A stretch of 64,000 nucleotides of DNA, from assembly GCF_013004645.1 (NCBI RefSeq), contig NZ_JABEME010000001.1:620001-684000 (forward strand), given 5' to 3'. Numbering within the stretch: the first letter of the stretch is position 1; every line of letters starts with the position of its first letter. A program made the translations under genes and the position numbers. Under the pieces are notes generated by a model. That model was not told where the DNA came from. It saw nothing but the letters and a program-made list of their open reading frames with translations, and did not search any database. Positions 1 to 10,076 of this stretch are shown here, piece by piece. The stretch comes from Stenotrophomonas africana (GTDB lineage: Bacteria; Pseudomonadota; Gammaproteobacteria; Xanthomonadales; Xanthomonadaceae).

Positions 1-186
1 CACCGCGACGGCGTCGCCCCAGTTCTTCTCTTTCCAGCCCTTGATCGTCGCCTCCTTTGCAGGCGACACCACGCTGACGCGCGCGCCCTCGGCTTCCAGC
101 AGCCGCTTGGGCTCGGTCAGTTCTGACTGTTCGAAGCCGTGGGTGGCCAGGATGGCAATCTGCTTGCCCTTCAATCGCTCTGCCAT
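1..186 (-). CDS. PfpI/DJ-1 family protein (5' part only)
   Basis: The first 62 codons of a minus-strand gene run off the left edge. The protein begins MAERLKGKQIAILATHGFEQ, followed by SELTEPKRLLEAEGA and VSVVSPAKE. This is the N-terminal Rossmann-like strand of the PfpI/DJ-1/class I glutamine amidotransferase-like superfamily, with the Glu of GFEQSEL in the position next to the active-site Cys. Family members are cysteine proteases, deglycases or chaperones; the nucleophile elbow lies outside the window, so activity cannot be judged. The ATG is at 186. The upstream gap holds a palindrome and a REP element rather than a clear promoter. Confidence 0.8.
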   Translation of the reverse strand, partial: MAERLKGKQIAILATHGFEQSELTEPKRLLEAEGARVSVVSPAKEATIKGWKEKNWGDAVAV

Positions 187-246
187 GGATGCACTCCGGT
201 TGGGGGAGCCGACAGAATGGAAGAACGGCCCTTGCACGGCGGTGAC

Positions 247-264
247 CCTGCCGTGCACGGCAGG
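247..264. repeat. perfect 18-bp palindrome
   Basis: CCTGCCGTGCACGGCAGG reads identically on both strands. It lies between the SET-domain gene end and the PfpI start, both on the minus strand. It has no T-run, so it is not a standard terminator. It could be a protein site or a degenerate repeat. Confidence 0.6.
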
Positions 265-278
265 TGGAGAGCCTCCGG

Positions 279-301
279 GTAGTGCCGGCCAGGGGCCGGC
301 A
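279..301 (+). repeat. SMAG/REP-type palindrome
   Basis: Begins with GTAG, followed by TGCCGGCC-AGG-GGCCGGCA. The same GTAG plus GC-rich palindrome recurs at 22425, 52741 and 63409, as expected for the SMAG family described in S. maltophilia. Confidence 0.75.
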
Positions 302-315
302 GTCCCCGGTAACGG

Positions 316-783
316 TCAGCGCTTGGGCTGCAGCATGGTGCCGGTGCACTTGGGCGAGCCGCAGCGGCACTCCCAGATCTTCTTCAACTTGGCGGTGTGG
401 CGTTCGGCCAGGGTGATGCCGTAGTTGTAGGTCAGTTCCTCACCGGGCTTGATGTCACGCAGCGCCTCGATGAACACCTTGTCGCCACGGCTGTCGCCGT
501 CTTCGTCTTCCTCGATCACCGCCTCGCAGTTCGGGTCGCAGCTGTGGTTGATCCAGCGCGCGTCATTGCCCTTGTAGTTGGCATCGATCACCCAATCGTC
601 GTTGAGGGTGAACAGGAAGGTGTGGCCACTTTCGACGTCGCCGCTGTCATCGGCATCAACGTCGCCGTGGCTGCGCAGCAGGCCCTTGTACTGGATCACG
701 CGCTCGCCCTGCTTGATCGGGGCCACGGAAAACACACCGTTGCCGTGGATGGCGGACTTGCGGGCTTGGATCTTCTTGGGCAT
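316..783 (-). CDS. SET domain-containing protein
   Basis: A 155-residue protein that is almost entirely one SET domain. Visible signatures are the GNGVFS opening near residue 14, RWINHSCDPNCE at 76-87 (AdoMet site and pseudoknot), ELTYNYG at 116-122, and a post-SET cysteine cluster (C139, C141, C146 in WECRCGSPKC). SET proteins transfer methyl groups from AdoMet to lysines. Bacterial ones occur sporadically and few substrates are known. I start at the ATG of MPKK, which matches the domain edge; an in-frame ATG 45 bases upstream would add 15 residues of low-complexity sequence. Neither has a good ribosome binding site. It is divergent from the SUF regulator. Confidence 0.85.
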   Translation of the reverse strand: MPKKIQARKSAIHGNGVFSVAPIKQGERVIQYKGLLRSHGDVDADDSGDVESGHTFLFTLNDDWVIDANYKGNDARWINHSCDPNCEAVIEEDEDGDSRGDKVFIEALRDIKPGEELTYNYGITLAERHTAKLKKIWECRCGSPKCTGTMLQPKR

Positions 784-992
784 CGGCAAGGGAGGTCTGC
801 AGCGAAAGGAACGTTGATTCTCGCCCATTCCGGGTGATTGCGAAAATCACCCCGTTGGCGCAGCATGGCGCCCTGGCAACGGCCCCGGTGTGTCCTCCCG
901 GCCTGGCCCCAGCGCCGGCTGAATGCCCGGGTTGGATGGCGGCGAAGAAAAGCGTACAATTTCAGTCCGCTTTAAGAACCACTCGCATCCCC

Positions 993-1448
993 ATGTTGCG
1001 CGTCACCAAACTCACCGATTACGCCACCGTCGTGCTGACCGTGCTCGCCGCCCGTCCGGGCGAGGTGCTCAGCGCCACCGAGCTGGCCGAATTCACCAGT
1101 CTGGAGCCGCCTACCGTCAGCAAGGTGCTCAAGCCGCTGGCCCAGGCCGGCCTGGTTGAAGGCCTGCGCGGCGTCCGTGGCGGCTACCGCCTGACCCGCC
1201 CGGCCATCGAGATCTCGCTGTTCGAAGTGGTCGAAGCCATGGAAGGGCCGCTGGCCCTGACCGAATGCAGCCACGACCACCACCAGTGCGGCATGGCGCC
1301 CAAGTGCGGCGCGCGCAGCAGCTGGCGGCTGATCAACGACGTGGTTTCCGAGGCCCTGCGCGATGTCACTCTCGCCCAGATCCTGCCCCCTCTTCCCCTT
1401 GTCGATGACGAACAGCGCCGCACCATCGCTGTCGACGTCGTCTCCTGA
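993..1448 (+). CDS. Rrf2-family SUF operon regulator
   Basis: A 151-residue Rrf2/IscR-type repressor. An N-terminal winged helix (about 1-75, with [20 protein letters not shown] as recognition region) is followed by GVRGGYRL and three cysteines, C92, C99 and C105, in the spacing used to bind an Fe-S cluster. Family members sense cluster status and control the adjacent assembly operon. Position directly upstream of sufB (16-base gap) makes this the gammaproteobacterial SUF regulator. The ATG at 993 starts [11 protein letters not shown], the canonical N-terminus; the longer upstream reading has no family similarity. Upstream sequence around 950-985 is the probable promoter. Confidence 0.93.
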   Translation: MLRVTKLTDYATVVLTVLAARPGEVLSATELAEFTSLEPPTVSKVLKPLAQAGLVEGLRGVRGGYRLTRPAIEISLFEVVEAMEGPLALTECSHDHHQCGMAPKCGARSSWRLINDVVSEALRDVTLAQILPPLPLVDDEQRRTIAVDVVS

Positions 1449-1464
1449 TCCACAGGCAGCCCCC

Positions 1465-2940
<1,476 letters not shown>

Positions 2941-3014
2941 CCGCCCGCCCCCGCCCCTCGCAAACGCATTCTCTTTACCGGCGGGCCGCGGCCCGCCCAA
3001 CGGAACCCCCCACC

Positions 3015-3778
<764 letters not shown>

Positions 3779-3779
<1 letters not shown>

Positions 3780-5041
3780 TGAGCGCCCTGCTTGACTCGA
3801 TGGCCCAGGCCTTCTGCGGCAGCGATGCGCGCCGCGAAGTGCTGGATGCGGCCCTGCGCGACGGCCTGCCGGCCGCCCGCAACGAAGCCTGGAAGTACAC
3901 CTCGCTGCGCCAGCTGGAACGCCGTGCGTTCGCAGCGGCACCGCTGCAGGGCCCGGCGCTGGACGCCGCGCTGCTGGAGGACATTCCGGCACCGCGCCTG
4001 GTGTTCGTCAATGGCCGCCTGGACGCCGCGCTGAGCGACGTGCAGGCCCTGCCGGCCGGCGTGCGGCTGCAGCCGCTGTCGGCCGCACTGGCCTCCGGCG
4101 AAGACGCCGTGCGTTTCCTTGGCCGCCGCTACGAGCGCAGCGAGGAGATCTTCGCCCGCCTGAATGCCGCGCTGGCCGATGAAGGCGTGGTGCTGCGCGT
4201 GGATGAAGGCGTACAGGTCGACGTGCCGCTGCAGCTGGTGTTTGCCAGCGTCGCCGGCGATACCGACCTGGCCTGGCACCACCGTCACCTGATCGAACTG
4301 CGTGCCGGCGCCAGCCTGGGCGTGGTCGAGCATCGCTTCAGCGTGGGTGACTCCGCCCACCTGGACAACACCGTGCTGCATGCCCATGTCGCCCGTGATG
4401 CCGTGCTCAAGCACGCCCGCGTGCAGGCCGGCAGCGCGCGCCAGACCAGCTTCCTGCGCACCGACGCTGTGCTGGCGCGCGACGCGCAGTACCACCGCGT
4501 CGACCTGGAACTGGGCGCGGCGCTCAGCCGCCATGAACTGAACGTGCGCCTGGAAGGCGATAATGCCCAGCTGACCGCCAATGGCGTGCTGCTCGGCAAT
4601 GGCCGCCGCCACGTCGAAACCCGCCTGGGCATCGACCACATCGCACGCGATACCGCCTGCGAACTGCTGTGGCGCGGCGTCGCCGCCAACCGCAGCCGTG
4701 TGGTGTTCCATGGTGGCATCCAGATCCGCGAAGGCGCCGACGGCACCGACGCGAACCTGTCCAACAAGAACCTGCTGCTGTCGGCCGATGCCGAGATCGA
4801 CACCCAGCCGACGCTGGTGATCGACGCCGATGAAGTGAAGGCTGCGCACGGCGCGACCGTCGGCCAGCTCGATGCCAACGCGCTGTTCTACCTGCGCTCG
4901 CGCGGCCTGCCGCAGGCACAGGCGCAGGCCTTGCTGAGTGCGGCTTTCTGCCATGAGCCCCTGAAAATCCTGCCGGATATCCTGCGCGAGCAGCTGGCAC
5001 GCCGCCTGGACAAGGCCCTGACCGAGGCGGGTGTGGCATGA
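3779..5041 (+). CDS. sufD: Fe-S cluster assembly protein SufD
   Basis: A 420-residue SufD, paralogous to SufB and its partner in the SufBC2D scaffold; SufD is needed for iron entry. The beta-helix core and the C-terminal KAAHGATVGQLDANALFYLRSRG block (SUF core signature) are clear. The N-terminal half is less conserved, as usual. It shares one base with sufC and four with sufS (ATGA), so the three genes are translated as a coupled unit. Confidence 0.95.
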
Positions 5042-6294
5042 ACCTGTCCACCCCGCGCCCGATCGAAGAACGCACAGGCGCCCCCGACTGGGACCGCGTC
5101 CGCCTCGACTTCCCGCTGCTGATGCGTGAAGTGCATGGCAAGCCGCTGGTCTATTTCGACAATGCCAACACCGGCCAGAAGCCGGTGCAGGTGATCGGCG
5201 CGGTGGACGAGTTCTACCGCCGCTACAACGCCAACGTCAGCCGCGCAGTGCATGCACTGGGCAGCGAAGCCACCGATGCCTACGAAGGCGCGCGCAACAA
5301 GCTGGCACGCTTCCTCAACGTGCGCCCCAGCGACCTGGTGCTGTGCAGCGGCACCACCTTCGCCATCAACCTGGTGGCCTACTCGTGGGCGCTGCCGCGG
5401 CTGAAGGCCGGCGACGTGATCCTGATCACGCGCATGGAGCACCACGCCAACATCGTGCCGTGGCAGCTGGTCGCGCAGCGGACCGGTGCCACCATCCGCG
5501 TGGCCGAGATCACGCCCGATGGCGCACTGGACCTGGATGCGCTGCGCACGGCGATGACCCCGGAGGTCAAGCTGCTGGCCGTCACCCACGTCTCGAACGT
5601 GCTGGGTACGATCAACCCGGTGCGCGAGATCTGCCGCGAAGCACGCAAGCGCGGCATCATCACCGTGGTCGATGGCTCGCAGGCCGCGCCGCACCGCAAG
5701 GTCGACGTCGCCGCGATCGGCTGCGATTTCTACGCCATCACCGGCCACAAGATGTGCGGCCCGACCGGTACCGGTGCGCTGTGGGCGCGCCGCGAGCACC
5801 TGGACGCGATGCCGCCGTTCCTCGGTGGCGGCGAGATGATCAAGGAAGTCAGCTTCGAGGGCACCGTGTTCAACGATGCCCCGCACAAATTCGAAGCCGG
5901 CACCCCGAACATCGCCGGCTTCATCGGCCTGGGCGTGGCCGCCGACTACCTGCAGCAGCTTGGCCAGGAGAACGTGGAAGCACGCGAGGCCGAACTGCTG
6001 GCGCACTTCACCGAAGAGCTGCGCCGGGTGGATGGCCTGCGCATCATCGGCGAGGCACCGGAAAAGGCAGCGGTGGTGTCGTTCCTGATCGACGGCGCGC
6101 ACGCGCACGATCTGGCCACCCTTCTGGATCTGGAAGGCGTGGCCGTGCGCTCTGGCCAGCACTGTGCGCATCCGCTGCTGCAGTACTTTGGCGTTGCCGC
6201 TACCTGCCGTGCCTCGCTGGCGTTCTACAACACGCACGCCGAGATCGAGCGGTTCATGACTGCGTTGACGAAGGTGCGGAAGCTGTTGGGCTGA
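5038..6294 (+). CDS. sufS: cysteine desulfurase SufS
   Basis: A 418-residue class V aminotransferase-fold enzyme, PLP dependent, that removes sulfur from L-cysteine and holds it as a persulfide for SufBCD. The PLP lysine is K238 in ITGHKMCGPTG and the persulfide cysteine is C376 in RSGQHCAHPL, the short-loop arrangement of type II (SufS/CsdA) desulfurases. The start ATG overlaps the sufD stop. Last gene of the operon; a strong intrinsic terminator follows 28 bases downstream. No SufE or SufU activator is encoded nearby. Confidence 0.97.
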   Translation: MNLSTPRPIEERTGAPDWDRVRLDFPLLMREVHGKPLVYFDNANTGQKPVQVIGAVDEFYRRYNANVSRAVHALGSEATDAYEGARNKLARFLNVRPSDLVLCSGTTFAINLVAYSWALPRLKAGDVILITRMEHHANIVPWQLVAQRTGATIRVAEITPDGALDLDALRTAMTPEVKLLAVTHVSNVLGTINPVREICREARKRGIITVVDGSQAAPHRKVDVAAIGCDFYAITGHKMCGPTGTGALWARREHLDAMPPFLGGGEMIKEVSFEGTVFNDAPHKFEAGTPNIAGFIGLGVAADYLQQLGQENVEAREAELLAHFTEELRRVDGLRIIGEAPEKAAVVSFLIDGAHAHDLATLLDLEGVAVRSGQHCAHPLLQYFGVAATCRASLAFYNTHAEIERFMTALTKVRKLLG

Positions 6295-6322
6295 AGATTC
6301 GTCAGAATCGGGGAAGTACAAG

Positions 6323-6352
6323 AACGCCGCAGGAAACTGCGGCGTTTTTTTT
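6323..6352 (+). terminator. intrinsic terminator of the suf operon
   Basis: Perfect stem AACGCCGCAG / CTGCGGCGTT with a GAAA tetraloop, then a run of eight T. This is the best rho-independent terminator in the window. Confidence 0.95.
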
Positions 6353-6453
6353 GCGCGCTGGACGCAAGAAAGCAGAGGTGTAACCGGGAAACGCTGAGTG
6401 ATGCCAGGAACTGGCAATTCCATCCATCATCAACGGCCTTGAGACACCGTCTT

Positions 6454-6756
6454 CTACATGCCAACAAGCATGGATAACCCGGAGGCAATCAAGAAGACGT
6501 ACATCATCACGACGCCCCTCAACACCCACCGTTCCCCCTGATGGATCATCTGCCCTTAGGAAGTAAGGGCAAGCACTGCAATACCGCGCAAGCACCTAAG
6601 CCACCAATCAATCTTGATGATTCCGACTGCAGCAAGTACTTCCGGCCGTTCACGCTCGATTTTCAGCAACATCCTGTGAGCCGAAAATGCGTTTGTCCAC
6701 ATGGCGCCTAGAATAATGGAAGCCAAAATGGGGAAGCTTTCAACAAACCCTGGCAC
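6454..6756 (-). pseudogene. small two-helix membrane protein with in-frame stop
   Basis: Reading starts at a GTG (6756) preceded by a near-perfect Shine-Dalgarno (AGGAGG, 6 bases upstream). The first 66 codons give one hydrophobic segment (FPILASIILGAMW) and a charged middle (RMLLKIERERPEVLAAVG). A TAA at 6556-6558 interrupts, but the same frame continues 33 codons to a TAG at 6454 and encodes GERWVLRGVVMMYVFLIASG, a convincing second membrane helix. The two-helix layout of about 100 residues resembles UspB-like proteins, though sequence identity is not evident. Either the gene is inactivated by a nonsense change, or the 66-residue form is the product. AT-richer than the flanks. Confidence 0.55.
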
Positions 6757-6825
6757 TCAGCTCCTCCTTTTGAAGCTGCTCCATCACATAGCACCTGCAC
6801 ACCCAATCTTCTACGCAGCAATCAG

Positions 6826-7359
6826 CTATGGATTCGATGCGTTCAAGGGCGCAAGAAGCCCCTTGACGTACCCACCGAGGCCGACTACATCCTCAGCTGT
6901 GCCAATCAGGTCCCGTCGCATCATCTTCTCGACATGCTCTACACCACCAAGTCGCGCGACAACATCCGCAAGGAAAGTGACATCTCCCGCAAACAACGTC
7001 ACGTCCTGATCCAGCTTTACAACCCAGCGACCATCACGCGAGAACAAAAAATGATCACGCATGAAGTTCCCATCTTCCAGCCAGTAGGAGCGCAGGCCAT
7101 CCAGACCTCGCTCAATTTCCACGGGGCTTCCCCTGTCGGAGCACTCTGAACATCGAACCGCGCACATCGCGATATCTGCAAAGTGCTCCGAAAGTGCGCT
7201 CAGCCACGCCACCCAAACATCATTCGGAGCAAAATCCTCATACAGGTTGCGATCAAACGCCATCCCGGCCCAATCCTCCCTAAGCAGGGGGACATCAGGA
7301 GGGGTCACATTGGAGAGGGACAGCGCGATGAAGTCAGGCCAGCAGCATGCATTGTTCAT
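6826..7359 (-). CDS. putative immunity protein for the RHS tip
   Basis: A 177-residue, acidic, probably cytoplasmic protein with no signal peptide and no family I can name. Its ATG overlaps the stop of the RHS-core/tip gene (ATGA at 7356-7359), so the two are translationally coupled. In polymorphic toxin loci the gene directly behind the variable toxin tip normally encodes the cognate immunity protein, which is the inference here. It lies in the AT-richer part of the island, with codon use unlike the neighbours, consistent with transfer. Contains an unusual CAVRCSEC cysteine cluster near residue 67. Confidence 0.6.
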   Translation of the reverse strand: MNNACCWPDFIALSLSNVTPPDVPLLREDWAGMAFDRNLYEDFAPNDVWVAWLSALSEHFADIAMCAVRCSECSDRGSPVEIERGLDGLRSYWLEDGNFMRDHFLFSRDGRWVVKLDQDVTLFAGDVTFLADVVARLGGVEHVEKMMRRDLIGTAEDVVGLGGYVKGLLAPLNASNP

Positions 7360-8228
7360 GGCTTCTTCGGATATCTAACAGTGATCGGAATCTTACTACC
7401 CGTAACGTAGACCTTGATTGTATCGGTACCCTTAGGAACCAATCCATCAGGATAGGGTCGCGTGCTGTCATGACGGTTTGCACTCCCCCCTCCAGGCAGT
7501 TGAAGGTTGCTATCGTCACCGGTAACGCCTGGGGTCTCCTTCATTTTTTTCCAGTCCGCATCGCCGCCCTCTGGCTCGCCACCAAACTCGCCTCTCTTAC
7601 CCGCCTCGCCAGGCGCAGGTCCTTTGCCTTTAACAAGATCATCAACAATAGGCTTATCAGACGGAGTATTTGAACTCGACTGATTCTGCTTAACTGCCCC
7701 CCTAATCCCAGCCTCCAGGCGACGCCCCATGTCTGCGCGCTGCTCAGGAGTAGTTAGTATGTAGTAGCCAGTTGCGAGGATTACGACAGGGGCAATGAAC
7801 TCAAATGCCAATGCAGCTGATCGCCCATCGGGATCGTTAAATCTGTAAGGACTACCATTTGCATATCTGAATCGATTGAACTGTTCCGCTGACTGCTGAT
7901 AGGCCGTGACAGGATCAGTTGACAAAAAAATCCCCAACTGCGGATCCATGTACCGCTGCTGCATGTAGCTCAGTCCAGTCTCCGAGTCCGTCACATGCCC
8001 CGTATATCCCGGCCCATCCTTCAACGGCCGGTTGACCACTGCCCCATACGGCTCATACACCGTACGCTCGATGACATTTCCACCAGCATCGGTGATCGCC
8101 ACCGGTGAACCCAGTGCATCAGTGTGGATGTACTCGACGACTTCCTGTGCAACTGCCGGAGCCACGCAGGCCACCAGCACCCCCACCGCGAGTACCGCCC
8201 GAATCAACAGCAAAGAGAGTCCATTCAT
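7356..8228 (-). CDS. RHS core protein with variable C-terminal tip and own signal peptide
   Basis: A 290-residue protein. Residues 1-28 are a Sec signal peptide (hydrophobic stretch ending CVAPAVAQ). Residues 30-110 are the conserved RHS-associated core (HTDALGSPVAITDAGGN, YEPYGAV, GYTGHVTDSETGLSYMQQRY, DPQLGIFLSTDPV). A membrane-like segment (AFEFIAPVVILATGYYIL) and a glycine/lysine-rich region follow. The last 60 residues (SANRHDSTRPYPDGLVPKG...) are a tip I cannot assign; His, Asp and Arg there could be catalytic. The core normally sits inside a much longer RHS protein; here it is a separate gene three bases after the large RHS gene. Base composition drops sharply past the core, the classic sign of an exchanged toxin tip. 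Confidence 0.75.
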   Translation of the reverse strand: MNGLSLLLIRAVLAVGVLVACVAPAVAQEVVEYIHTDALGSPVAITDAGGNVIERTVYEPYGAVVNRPLKDGPGYTGHVTDSETGLSYMQQRYMDPQLGIFLSTDPVTAYQQSAEQFNRFRYANGSPYRFNDPDGRSAALAFEFIAPVVILATGYYILTTPEQRADMGRRLEAGIRGAVKQNQSSSNTPSDKPIVDDLVKGKGPAPGEAGKRGEFGGEPEGGDADWKKMKETPGVTGDDSNLQLPGGGSANRHDSTRPYPDGLVPKGTDTIKVYVTGSKIPITVRYPKKP

Positions 8229-8231
8229 GGC

Positions 8232-10076
8232 TTAGTCCCAGCTCAGTACGCCGCGGGTGACCGGCCGTTCGGCCGACCACGGTGAGCAACCACCTGCGTT
8301 GCAGGCACGCACGCGATACTCATGCGCGCAGTATGTCCCGCCACTGTCGTTCACGTAGGTCTGGGGGCCCGTGTACAAACGCTGGCCACCGCCACCGCTT
8401 TCGAGCTGATACTCCGTTGCATCTGCCACCGGGCTCCACCCGGCAGAACACTGGACCTGATAAGGCGGCCTGCGTGTCGTCAGCCACTCTGCCAGATAAA
8501 GGCTCGTCGCCCCCGGCGGCAACACCACCGCGACAGTCACGACTCCGGAGTACGGACTGCACCCAGCGAAGTTGCACGCCCTCACACGGTAGGCGTAGCT
8601 GCCTTTACCACGGCTGGCACCAAAGCTGTTTCCGCCGCCGTTATGCACCACCGTCCAGCCACCACCGTTGGCGCTCTCCTCCAGCACGAAGCTCTCGCTG
8701 TTGGCTGGCACCGACCAGCTCAGGCTGTACTGCGGCACGTTCACCAGGCCCGGCGCGCTGATCACCGGCTCGATCGTCGGCGGCCCGATCACCGCTACCG
8801 CCGCCGTGGCCGACCACGGCCCGCAGCCCGCGCCATTGCAGGCGGCAACCCGATAGCCATAGTTGCCCACACCGCGTGCAGCGGTGGCATAGGAACCCGC
8901 GTTGCCGTCGAACAGCGTGACCCATCCGCCACCATTACTGCTCTCCTGCAAGGTGTACCGCGTGGCACCAGCCACCCCGTTCCAGCCAATGCCGATACTG
9001 CCCGGCGCAGAGCGTGCCGGTGCAGAGAGACCTGGCGCAGTGGCAGGCGGATACACCACCGTCACCGCAGCCGTGACGCTGTATCCCGTGCACCCCACCG
9101 GGTTACATGCGCGAACCCGGTAGTTGTAGCTTCCCGCTGCCTTGCCGCTGAAGGCCTTGGACTGACCGATGGCGTTGTGTACCTGAGCCCATGCGCCGCC
9201 ATTGGCGCTTTCCTCCAGCTCATAGCGCTCGGCACCGGAGGCCGCAGACCATGCCACGCTGTAACTGCCATTGAAGGCCGTGGAAGGCAGGTTCAAGGTC
9301 GGCACGGTGGATGGCGCCAATGCCACGGCCACTGACGCGACATTGCTCCATCCGCCGCACACCGTCCTGCAGCCGCGCACCCGGAACTGATAGGTCCCCG
9401 TGACCAGGCCGGTGCTGGTGAACGTTTGCGCCGCGCCATCGAAGACCGTGCTCCAGGTGCCTGAAAGGGCACGCTGCAACTCATAGCGGTTGGCACCACC
9501 GGCCGGGCTCCAGGTCAGGTTCACGCTGCCCTGGGTGATGTATCCCGGCGCACTCAGCGCGGGAACGCTGGGTGCGGCCTCACCATGCACCTGGGAAACC
9601 AGACTGCCTGACAGGTAGAGATAGTCGGTCTGCTTGCCGCTACGTTCGTTGCGCTGGAATCGCAGCACACCGCCGTTGTCGTAGAACGAATAGATCGCCC
9701 CTTTGCCACTGGCGCTGGCCTTCACCCGGCGCCCGTGGGCGTCGTACTCGTAGCTCTCCGCTGTACCCGCCGCACGCAGCCGGTTGCCGTAGTCAAACGC
9801 GAAAGCCTGGCCATTGCGCACCGAGAGATTGCCCTGCACGTCATAGCCAAGACCGGTCACGGTCGCCCCGGTTCCGGTTTCGATCACGTTGACCAGCCGA
9901 TTGGTCGGATCGAAGTAGTGCGTACGATCGCGACTGCCGACCTTGGCACGACGCAGGTTGTCCAGCGCGTCGTACTCATACGACGCGTTGCCGAAGCCCG
10001 GCGCAGTGACCGCCCGCAACCGGTCCAGGCCGTCATAGGTCATGTCCCGGTTGCCGGGCGCCCCCGGGCAGGCCAT
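8232..10076 (-). pseudogene. RHS protein, C-terminal segment with five Fn3-like repeats
   Basis: Third piece of the broken RHS gene. It resumes the YD-repeat pattern (MTYDGLDRLRAVTAPG, YEYDALDNLRRAKVG, YEYDAHGRRVKAS) and then carries five tandem fibronectin III-like units of roughly 90 residues, each with a YxxRVRxCNxxGCxxWS end and an ELEESANGGxW centre. The frame joins the preceding segment through a C5 run at 10061-10065 on the plus strand: removing one base restores GLPGAPGNRDMTYDG. It ends with TAA just before the core/tip gene. If made from its own ATG it would be a secretion-incompetent fragment. Confidence 0.8.
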
